From Euperipatoides rowelli (lineage: Eukaryota; Onychophora; Udeonychophora; Euonychophora; Peripatopsidae), in assembly GCA_003024985.2 (NCBI GenBank), contig PXIH01S0004595.1: 12,477 nt of DNA. One strand, given 5' to 3'. The notes under the pieces are model-generated. The model worked only from the letters and a program-made list of their open reading frames with translations, ran no database searches and was not told the origin of the DNA. This document shows positions 1 to 6,979 of the stretch, in pieces. The translations under genes were made by a program, and so were the position numbers. Position 1 is the stretch's first letter. Each line of letters begins with the position of its first letter.

Positions 1-120
1 TTTTTTAAACTTTTCATTTCCTTCGGTTCAAAGAGAAAATCTTCGGGTAGCCTAACTACCAGACTGCGGCACTTTTTCCATACCTGGTTTAGGCCTACAC
101 AGGCTCAGCTAGAAACATAA
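1..120. other. GC-richer edge block, possible truncated exon (strand undecided)
   Basis: This 120-bp block has clearly higher GC and CpG content than what follows. On the plus strand frame 1 is open from the first base to a TAA at 118-120, ending in residues RPTQAQLET. On the minus strand a frame is open from 104 down to 1 and includes RLPEDFLFEPKEM, which looks rather more protein-like. On the minus strand the AG of TGTGTAG, just upstream of GCCTAAACC, could be an acceptor. Both readings cannot be coding, and the block is cut by the window edge. It could equally be a transposon fragment, since it contains the recurrent word TAGGCCTA (90-97). I cannot assign a product. Confidence 0.25.
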
Positions 121-1431
121 AGTATTGTATAATTATAAAAATATATGTGTGTATTTGTTAAGCAAAATATTTACGTCAAAATGAATGTAACCTAAATGAT
201 GTATGATCACAAATGTTTTTTTTAATTAATTAATCCATTAGTCGAGTAGATATAAGTATTTAAAATATAATAATGAAAGATGTTTATATTAAAATGGTAT
301 ATAATTATAGGATCAATAATAATAATAAAATATAGAAAGATAAATGGTAATATTAATGCCTGATTGTAGTGGCATATTTTATAACCCTTGATACTATAGT
401 GTATAATCAATTGTTTGTGTTTTATATATATATATACATATTAAAGTTTAAGATAATCAAGGTCTAAGATAAACTGTTATGAAGCCAANAAATGCCAACC
501 CTTGGTCCGCAATGTCATAAATAAGAAAAAAAATAACTTGAATGAACTGGAGCTTTTCAGTGGAGATACAATTACAGAAAGTTTTAATAATAAATGTGTT
601 GGAGGAATAGGAGTCAGTACCATACAAACTAAATGCATATAATATCTTTAAAGGAAACTAGAATCAGTGCTATATTTTTAGAACTTAGATTATAACAGAA
701 ATATTAAGAAATGAAAAATATTAATAACCAAAGACTGTGAATTATAAATATCGTTGCATAAATTATAACTATGGAATTTTAACTTTTCCTTGCCCCTATT
801 GGAGAGGACATGCTGATTAATTAAGCTAATGAAACTAATGGATTAAAGCAATTAAATATGCTAATGAACATAAAAAGAAAGTAAGCCACTATAGGCCTAG
901 AGGCTGTGTACAGAGCATTTCATAAATGATGCTAAATATTATGAGTGAAATAATCTCATGATAAAGACTAACACTAGCCTGAATTGAAACAAGAATTCGG
1001 TAAAGATAATCAAAGAATAAATTTGAATAAGTTATCAACTAATAATTACAAGAGGAGTATTATAAACAACAAAAATGAACTAAGAGACCAAAAAGATAGT
1101 CACTGCAGAAATATGAATAAAAATTATCCACTAATAATTGCAAGTGCGTTATTGAGATCATCTGAAATTAAACCAAGAGTATAAGAAAATATTGAAAGAA
1201 TAAAAATAAACAGATTATTGCTTAATAATTGAAATAACATTATTAGAGTGAATTACAGAATAACTCTAGAACAAGAAGAAATTAATTAAAAGCATAAAAT
1301 CAGAATAAATCTAGTGATAAGAAGAAATTATTAATTAAAAAAGAAAAAGAACCCAAGATTTCTATTTTTTTTAAAAAAAAAATTTACAATACAAAGAAAT
1401 AAGCAAATTTTTATCAAGAGTAAGAGGAGAT
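121..1431. other. AT-rich, A-skewed DNA with no supportable gene
   Basis: This stretch is AT-rich with stop codons frequent in all frames. From about 880 the plus strand is visibly richer in A than T, as is usual for the coding strand of LTR retroelements, and it leads directly into the LTR-like unit at 1432. It may therefore be the eroded interior of that element. The only long open frame (984-1184, about 66 codons) is Asn/Lys-rich and shows no reverse transcriptase, integrase or other motif that I recognise. A (TA)7 run lies at 423-436, and base 489 is an N. TAGGCCTA occurs at 892-899. Confidence 0.5.
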
Positions 1432-1492
1432 TGGATGACAACCAGCCCTCCTAATTGATGACTCTAGGCATGCTCAACAGGTCAGCTAATTA

Positions 1493-1508
1493 GTGTTTGG
1501 CCAAACAC
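1493..1508. repeat. Perfect 16-bp palindrome inside the U3-like part of the LTR
   Basis: GTGTTTGGCCAAACAC reads identically on both strands. It lies about 50 bp upstream of the LTR TATA box, where a retroelement enhancer or a dimeric transcription factor site could sit. Function is inferred from position only. Confidence 0.6.
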
Positions 1509-1555
1509 CTCATTTGGACAATCATTAAAACTGTCTAATTATACCACTAAATGAC

Positions 1556-1590
1556 TATATATAAACTCATGCAGAGAAAAATTTGTCAGT
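1556..1590 (+). promoter_or_regulatory. TATA box plus initiator of the LTR-like unit
   Basis: TATATATAAA starts at 1556 and TCAGTC at 1586. The A of the initiator lies about 31-32 nt downstream of the first T of the TATA box, the usual RNA polymerase II spacing. TCAGT followed by a pyrimidine is the common invertebrate initiator. This is the best core promoter in the window. Confidence 0.5.
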
Positions 1591-1595
1591 CGATC

Positions 1596-1601
1596 AATAA
1601 A
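1596..1601 (+). terminator. Polyadenylation signal AATAAA in the LTR-like unit
   Basis: AATAAA lies a few bases downstream of the initiator and is followed about 40 nt later by a GT-rich stretch (TTGTGGTGCTCTTTGTG). This is the layout of an LTR with a short R region. AATAAA alone is common in DNA this AT-rich, so the surrounding order is what supports it. Confidence 0.4.
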
Positions 1602-1822
1602 AATTCAAGAAAGTAACTTTAAAAATTAAAAAAATTGATTGTGGTGCTCTTTGTGACTTGTTTAATCCACCATATAGGCTGGAGTAGCATCACAATACTT
1701 TTCTATTAAAAAATCACCAGTTCCAGTAAAAATATAAAATAATTTAATATCTTGCCTAGTCCCAGAAGAAGTCTAATCAATACCAAATCAATAATTTTAG
1801 AGGAGCTAAGATTGCACAGGAC

Positions 1823-1857
1823 CAGAGGTGCCAACTACTCCCAGCTTTTTAGCTGGA
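1823..1857 (+). mobile_element. hAT-type terminal inverted repeat (left end only)
   Basis: CAGAGGTGCCAACTACTCCC fits the CAGNG start typical of hAT-superfamily termini, and the CAGAGGTGCCAAC style recurs in animal hAT elements as I remember them. It is followed by a perfect hairpin (CCAGCT, TTTT, AGCTGG at 1841-1856), a common subterminal feature. The preceding 8 bases CACAGGAC would be one target-site copy. I found no matching GTTGGCACCTCTG end in the window, so the element is broken, or its other end has decayed beyond recognition. Confidence 0.35.
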
Positions 1858-2075
1858 CAAGGTTTGATTAAAAATAAAAATTAACTATAATAGCACTGAT
1901 TCCCCAGCATGAATTAGCTGATAGAAAAATATTGAACTAAATGAAGCTAAAATTAACAACTGCTAAAATATAAACCACTGAATTTGAGCTAGCTAAAATT
2001 ATATCAAAAGTTAAACCATCTACAAAGTTTTAGATCTACTGTAGATAAAGAAATTATGAATATCAACTAAGCAAA

Positions 2076-2097
2076 TTAAAGAACTGTTAAAGAACTG
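2076..2097 (+). repeat. Two tandem copies of an 11-mer
   Basis: TTAAAGAACTG occurs twice head to tail. A related TAAAGAACT lies about 50 bp downstream near 2137. This is a minor local duplication with no evident role. Confidence 0.6.
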
Positions 2098-2254
2098 ATT
2101 ATAAGAACAATAAAAATACCAAAATTTAAGCTCCACTAAAGAACTATGAAATTATTATCAATAGAGTTGGCTAAATATTGTATTATTGAAAGATATTACA
2201 TTGAATTAATGTTTATAATATATTTAATAGATAATTGTGTGTTTCTATTTGTTA

Positions 2255-2277
2255 GTGGGGGAGATGCCATATTTTGG
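2255..2277 (+). mobile_element. Polypurine-tract-like site followed by TG (possible LTR start)
   Basis: GTGGGGGAGA is immediately followed by TGCCATATTTTGG. The pattern GTGGGGGAGA then TG is what lies next to the 3' LTR of many Ty1/copia-type elements. Nothing after it looks like a complete LTR (no clear TATA or initiator), and no copia protein motif is readable upstream, so this is only a hint of a second decayed retroelement. Confidence 0.15.
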
Positions 2278-2832
2278 TTAATAATTAATTATAACATTAA
2301 GAGTAGATTGTGGTAGGCTAGAAGTAACAAAAAATGAATTACCTATTCCAAAATATTTGAACTGTAGATGTGAACAATTATTGTAATAACAGATTTGAAA
2401 TTTTATCAATTTATTAAATTAAATAGCATTTCCACCACAGAAAATGGCACCTTCCCACTATTAATTATCTAATGAGAAGTCGACTGACTTTTGTCACGGT
2501 TATGAAATAAGTACCGTACATTTAACTAAGATTTATAATAATAAGAAAAATTGAGTATAAATCAGCTTACCAGAATTTGAATTTATCCCAGAGTACCAAT
2601 GAAAGTGAATAACTAATGAGCTAGAATAATCCACATAAAGTACTAAGATTAATAAATGAAATTATAAGTAAACATTTGAAGGAATATACTCCCAGGTTAA
2701 TGGAAATACATATGGATAAAGTATTGAAATTGTGTATATTTGATAACCGGCCCACCCCTAGAAGGTCGCGGAAAAATAATACTGAATAAACAAGTGTTTA
2801 TTAAAAAATTAAATTACTTGTGTCTTCCTCAG

Positions 2833-2885
2833 TTTATTGAATATAGATATAGCCTACATATGAATAAAAATAGATTGAATAATCC
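2833..2885 (+). promoter_or_regulatory. Putative 5' untranslated leader with an overlapping upstream ATG
   Basis: A good acceptor-like site (TGTGTCTTCCTCAG, ending at 2832) precedes this stretch, so the leader may begin with a spliced non-coding exon, although no upstream donor was identified. An ATG at 2860 lies in a different frame. After splicing at 2930 to 6517 that upstream frame would run about 35 codons and end at TGA (6547-6549 region), overlapping the proposed main start. Such an upstream frame could reduce translation of the main frame. The leader boundaries are inferred. Confidence 0.25.
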
Positions 2886-2930
2886 ATGTTTTCAGATCCT
2901 GCTGAAGAAATGTTGCCGGTGTATTATAAG
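2886..2930 (+). CDS. Putative first coding exon of an unrecognised two-or-more-exon gene
   Basis: The exon reads MFSDPAEEMLPVYYK and ends at AAG|GTAAAC, a good donor. An in-frame TAA lies at 2880-2882, so this ATG is the first possible start in the frame; its Kozak context (T at -3) is weak. The exon ends in phase 0, and the next supported exon at 6517 begins in phase 0, so the joined frame continues VYYK|VGVGNN. Composition (acidic DPAEE, then Tyr-Tyr-Lys) is unlike random AT-rich translation, and local GC is higher than in the flanks. There is no signal peptide or known domain. An alternative is that TTTTCAG (ending at 2895) is an acceptor and that only 2896-2930 is an internal exon of a longer gene. 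The function is unknown. Confidence 0.45.
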
Positions 2931-3263
2931 GTAAACATTGAAATGATTAATTATTGTATGTTTTGAACAAATATAAAATTGAAGATTCTGATGCATAAGT
3001 ATAGCTACAGTTAATTAGCTGCCAAGAATAGAAAATATAAATATTGAATATTTAGACTATTAGTTCCCTCAACATCTTATCCTAAAGGCAAATCATGACC
3101 CACATCTTGCTTTCAAACACAGTTTACCTGTAAAGTATTGAGTATCAGTATCAATTTCGACCAAATTGTGCACCCTGGATTGTTGACTCCTATGAGATAA
3201 CTTAGGCTTTACCATTTTTGACAAATTTATAAAGGTTCTAATTATCAAGCATAAATATTTAAC

Positions 3264-3482
3264 TTATGTGTTCCTTAAATGTCTAGTGATTTGTGGTGAC
3301 CAGTGTAATTTCAATTTCACTTTAATGCCATGTGATGTCCTGTACAGGCTCTGTGCGACTGGGTGGGAGCCATAGTGTGTTGTCCACATGATCGGCATAC
3401 TGTATAGCCGGAAATACCGGTAGTAGGTTACCTTCGCAGGGCCGGCAGTATCACTGACCGAAACGTCATTTGGCCTGTGTTT
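3264..3482 (-). other. 72-codon minus-strand open frame in a GC-rich island (probable transposon relic)
   Basis: Reading the minus strand from 3482, one frame stays open for 72 codons to a TAA at 3264-3266. The first ATG in it (3396-3398) gives a 44-residue product beginning MPIMWTTHYGSHPVAQ. Residues before that ATG include SVSDTAGPAKV and TYYRYFRLYS. GC content is near 50% in 3340-3480 against about 28% around it. Other frames of the same island are also open for 15-25 codons, so part of the openness is simply due to higher GC. I recognise no domain. It may be a fragment of a repeat rather than a gene; an origin from a retroelement tail is suggested by the nearby CGAAACGTC motif. Confidence 0.3.
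3454..3467 (+). other. Hammerhead-core-like word CTGA..CGAAACGTC
   Basis: CTGACCGAAACGTC contains the GAAAC and GTC pieces used in the cores of hammerhead ribozymes, which Penelope-like and related retroelements carry in their terminal repeats. The full CTGATGA strand and a stem II are absent, so it cannot be an active ribozyme as it stands. An AT-rich tail with ATTAAA follows (near 3496), as at a retroelement end. The same bases also contain ACGTCA, half of a CRE site. Confidence 0.15.
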
Positions 3483-5037
3483 TTAAGACCTTTTTATTAA
3501 ATCTTTACAGAAATACAGCAATCAACCTTCTAATTAGACTTGCTAAATAGTTATTATTATCAATTGTTAAATATTAGCTTCATATTTAATGAGAAAGAAA
3601 GAAAAAAATTAACCTGTTTCATGTCATTTGCGATTGTGAGGGATGGCATGCATAGAGTATATGCTTGTTTTTGGCTTATTTTTAAGTATATTCATTGTTT
3701 TATGATGTTGCTCTAAAATGGAAGCAATTTTTTTTTCCATAAAGCTGGCTGTATAGTTTTTTTTTTATCACTTCCTTTAATATTGTTACCTATGGAAAAA
3801 AAAAATACATATCAGATTTACATAGATTTGATTTACATGCTGATTTCCAGGAATATAATCCCCACGTAAAACAATAAATACCTGTATATGTTGCTCACTT
3901 CATGGTAGGGTGTTTAATGAACATCAAGTTTTGAAAATATTTCACAATTAAAAATACTTTTCATTATCAAAGTAATTATGAAATATGATTAAAAGATAAC
4001 TTGAGCAATTAATAAATCTATAAATGCAATTAAATCATCCTATGCCTCATTTTGTCATTTATGTTAGATTGACACTCATTAACAAAAATAAATACTTGTA
4101 AAATTTTTAGGCCCGATATTAAATGCTTAAAAGTTCAACAATAACAAAACTTTTGCCCTAAGATGATCTCTAGACAATCCACAGAGGATTAAATATCATG
4201 GTGCAAATATAGACTAAAAATACACTTTAACATTAATTTTACATTAACAATGTCTATACAAATGGAGTTGAAAAGTGTTACAATAAGAGCCTTGTATTGA
4301 TACCTACAGTATAAGCTACTAAAATATTAAAGTTGTCAGTGACACTCAATTCATCATGGTTTGCAATATTTCCAAATGCTTGAAACTATTTGAATCTCCA
4401 AATAATAAAAAGGAGAAATGAATATGAAATTATAACTTAAGTATAAATACCATGTTAAGTATCGTTTAAATATTGAAAAAATATCAAAATATTAAAATAG
4501 AAATATTTAGTACCGGTATTTAAATTGTAAAATTCAGAAATTTAAATTATAAACACTTTTCTATATGTTGGCTGGTGTGTTAGTTCATTATAACGTACAA
4601 CATACAAAAATAACTTATTACCAACTTGTAATCAGTTGCTTACAATTTAGGCTATGGTATTAACAAATTTTAATGCTTTTGATTTGTAATTTTTTATGCA
4701 TAATATAGGCCTAAATGTATACAACTATTTAAAAAAGATTTAATTTATAAAAAAACATCAATTTTTTTTAAAAGAACATCTATTCAGCCAATAGACTTCT
4801 GTGCAATATTAATATAATAGCAGAAATAAAGTACTAAACTTTAACTAAAACAAAAATTAAATTAATCGATAACATACAAAACATGAGTTTCAGAAATTAC
4901 ATATTCTAAAATGATTAATATTGAATCATTCAAAAATAAGTGCCTAGTCTCCCAAGAATCACATTTTTTAAAAAAAAAAAAATAAACCAGACTGCATTTT
5001 TAATACAATTATATTTTAATAAACCTGTCAGAAATAA

Positions 5038-5070
5038 GGAGGCAGGGGGTGGGAGTGATGGGAGGATAGG
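5038..5070 (+). other. G-rich patch with quadruplex potential
   Basis: Runs GG, GG, GGGGG, GGG, GGG, GG and GG occur within 33 nt on the plus strand, inside otherwise AT-rich intron. At least a two-layer G-quadruplex is possible in DNA or in the transcript. No gene function is implied. Confidence 0.4.
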
Positions 5071-5590
5071 CTAGTAATACTTTATGGAAAAAAAAAACAA
5101 CTTTGTAGAACTTATAGTTCTAAACTATTTTTTAAAAAAATTTAAATTGTAGTTATCCTAGTCTAACTTTTTTTAATTCAATTTACACATTCCATAATGA
5201 TGTGTGATTGTGTGACATCTAATGATCAAAACACTGTATATTTTAGTACAAATATTTTAAGTTTTATACATCACATCAAATAATTAAAATTAGTTTCAAA
5301 TTAAACGTATAAGGATAAAATGTAATTCAAGCTATAACAGACGATTAGAAATGATTGATAGAAACTTTTAAAATTTGATTAAACCAAAATATGTTTGATT
5401 TACTGATTTATCCAATAATAAAATGTATAAATCAACAAAATTTAATTAATTAGTATTTTATAAACAGTTTAAAAAAAGGTCATTTTAAATATGTACTTTC
5501 ATACTAATCAGAGATCTTTAGAGAAAATATTTGCTTGTCAGTCTTGTTTTTGAAAATTGGAGAAAATCAAAGTATTTTTCTCATTTCTCC

Positions 5591-5620
5591 AGTATATACA
5601 GTATATATACAGTATATATT
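5591..5620 (+). repeat. Short array of an ACAGTATATAT-like unit
   Basis: AGTATATAC, AGTATATATAC and AGTATATATT follow one another, giving about three imperfect copies of a 9-11 bp unit. It looks like a microsatellite-type slippage array. Confidence 0.55.
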
Positions 5621-6516
5621 TTATATTTAATTCCTTAATTTCTTATTTTATTCATTTGGTGCTATAATAATATAAACTACCGTACTTTTTAAAAACAATT
5701 CAACTTTTTTAAAGATGTAATTTAAAAAAACAAAAAAAATATATACAATTGCTTCCTGGTTGAAATGAAAACTATATCAATAATTAAAACAAACTTTTTG
5801 ATTAGATTTTCATCTTTTTAAAAATAAATTAGTGTTTCTTAGAAGATATAACATTCTGTATAAAGTACATTTCATCTTTTTCATTATTTTGTAGACTTAA
5901 CAATACTGTAAGTTTGTAATTAAATCTTAAGCATTAATAATAAATAATGGTCTATTCTAAATAGATTTAAATTGATCAAATGGCTTTTTTAAGATTTCTA
6001 CAGCTGTTTATTGAAGCTGTTTTTCTAACCTTTTAACCACTAAATTTAAAGTTAATTTAATGATTTTATTTTTTTGAACTTTTATTAAGTCTATGAAGTT
6101 GAAATTATTCCTACCATCTCTTCATATTATATGTCAAGATATGAGTTAAATTTTTCATAAATATTATAAAATAAAAATAGAACAGTTAGGAAAAATAGTG
6201 CTACTTTTGTATGACACACATACTGTACATAATACATTCTACACATATCTAATATCTTGAATGATCAATTAAAATTACTTAAAAAATTAACAAAAAAAAA
6301 AATCAAGTTGAATAATTGTTCTGATTTTTATTGCTTTATTTATTCTATTCATCAGATAAATTGAAATAAATATTTAAGTTTTTTTTTTTTCAACTTCTAA
6401 ATTATTTTGCTGTTTACACTTTTAATATTATAAATTTAGCTTACTTGACCTCTAAGCCTTTGTAAATTACAATAATAATAATATTTTATTAATAATTTTT
6501 AAATTTTTGTTTATAG

Positions 6517-6685
6517 GTTGGTGTTGGTAATAATTGCTTTCAATTTTTGAGTACAAACAATTCAAGTAATTCATCTTCTTTTCCACCAGTAATTACCACA
6601 TGTGTTTTGAAAGGTGAAAGTTCCAGAGATTCCCAACAGGTTAATATACCTATTGTATTTATAGCACCTGAAACCTTTACTTCAG
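6517..6685 (+). CDS. Putative internal coding exon of the same unrecognised gene
   Basis: This is the strongest coding signal in the window. The 169-nt segment is open in only one frame (the other two hit stops within 12 codons). It is bounded by an acceptor (T-rich tract, then TTTATAG) and a perfect donor CAG|GTAAGT. It encodes 56 residues plus one base: VGVGNNCFQFL, then a Ser/Asn-rich linker (STNNSSNSSSF), then PPVITTCVLKGESS, then VNIPIVFIAPETFTS. The phase at its start (0) matches the exon ending at 2930; the end is phase 1. There is no transmembrane segment, and the Ser/Asn/Gln content suggests a partly disordered intracellular protein. I do not recognise the family. The open frame runs past the donor to 6732, but that extension is Leu/Phe-rich intron read-through. 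Confidence 0.6.
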
Positions 6686-6826
6686 GTAAGTTTTTCTTAT
6701 TGCTAGAAGTGTTATTATTTTTATTTTTATAATTATCTACACGACTGATTGTATGTTCGCATGTACCTCACATCATTTATCACATTTCTGTAATTTAAAT
6801 ATAGAAAAATTCCTTTTAATCCATAG

Positions 6827-6885
6827 GAGATGCAGGGATCGCGTTAAAGCATCTAGACACATATTTCACGCTTAAAATAATTTAA
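6827..6885 (+). CDS. Candidate terminal exon A of the two-exon gene (alternative)
   Basis: The acceptor (TCCTTTTAATCCATAG) would remove a 141-nt intron from 6686. It enters in phase 1, completing a Gly codon and then reading DAGIALKHLDTYFTLKII before TAA, for a total protein of about 90 residues. The pyrimidine tract is reasonable and the intron is short. Against it, the 6830-6920 block is locally rich in CpG and contains a small hairpin (GTGCA, TATT, TGCAC at 6907-6920), so it could be a transposon fragment. Three other downstream acceptors also keep the frame, so phase agreement alone is weak support. Confidence 0.28.
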
Positions 6886-6950
6886 AAACCCGCCGAAAAA
6901 TTTCCGGTGCATATTTGCACGCAAAAAAAACAAAAAAACATTAAGAGATC

Positions 6951-6979
6951 TAAAATAGCTGTAAACTACAGTTATTTTA
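6951..6979. repeat. Short hairpin, 13-bp stem
   Basis: TAAAATAGCTGTA and TACAGTTATTTTA pair around a 3-nt loop (AAC), with one G-T pair. It is an isolated inverted repeat in AT-rich DNA with no adjacent feature explaining it. Confidence 0.5.

Larger units (their letters stand above)
1432..1694 (+). mobile_element. LTR-like unit of a retrotransposon (decayed, probably one end only)
   Basis: The order of signals in about 260 bp matches a compact LTR. A purine-rich stretch (AAGAGTAAGAGGAGA, ending at 1430) precedes a TG start (1432 or 1436). Then come a TATA box (TATATATAAA), an initiator TCAGT about 30 nt further on, a polyadenylation signal AATAAA just after the initiator, a GT-rich tract (about 1637-1662) and a terminal CATCACA. 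The purine tract on the left suggests this is the 3' LTR of a plus-strand element whose interior lies to the left. The 5-bp flanks (TTGGA or GAGAT against ATACT) do not match, so it is not an intact solo LTR with a clean target duplication. No second copy of this LTR is visible in the window. The superfamily cannot be assigned. Confidence 0.45.
1858..2832. other. AT-rich spacer without a supportable gene
   Basis: The stretch is A-rich and has stops in every frame. Loose copies of AGCTAAAATTA occur near 1943 and 1989, a small tandem repeat lies at 2076, and a polypurine-like site lies at 2255. A slightly GC-richer patch at 2741-2776 contains GATAA, CCCACCCC (2751-2758, a possible Sp/KLF-type box) and GGTCGCGG. 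It sits about 110 bp upstream of the first coding ATG of the two-exon gene and could belong to its promoter, but no TATA box or initiator is convincing there. Confidence 0.4.
2931..6516 (+). other. Large intron between the two coding exons (3,586 nt)
   Basis: It starts GTAAAC and ends in a T-rich tract followed by ATAG. TATTAAT at 6487-6493, about 24 nt from the end, is a plausible branch-point sequence. Most of it is AT-rich filler with many A and T runs. Exceptions are a GC-rich island near 3340-3480 with a minus-strand open frame, a G-rich patch at 5038-5070 and a short ACAGTATATAT array near 5590. TAGGCCTA lies at 4706-4713 and TACCGGTA at 4511-4518. No other plus-strand exon was convincing, and the direct junction of the flanking exons already keeps the frame. 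Confidence 0.4.

Noticed and set aside
222-410. Minus-strand 62-codon open frame rich in Ile/Tyr/Phe
   Set aside because: Its composition is what AT-rich DNA gives by chance; there is no splice support, motif or GC rise.
984-1184. Plus-strand 66-codon open frame rich in Asn/Lys
   Set aside because: It has no recognisable motif and AT-rich composition, and lies in A-skewed, probably retroelement-derived DNA; not supportable as a gene.
2740-2934. Plus-strand 64-codon open frame over the first coding exon
   Set aside because: It is in a different frame from the exon that joins to 6517; spliced in this frame it stops after about 11 further codons. The later part corresponds to the upstream ATG frame noted separately.
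6686-6732. Extension of the exon reading frame past 6685
   Set aside because: A perfect CAG|GTAAGT donor sits at 6685/6686 and the extension is a Leu/Phe-rich T-tract translation typical of intron.
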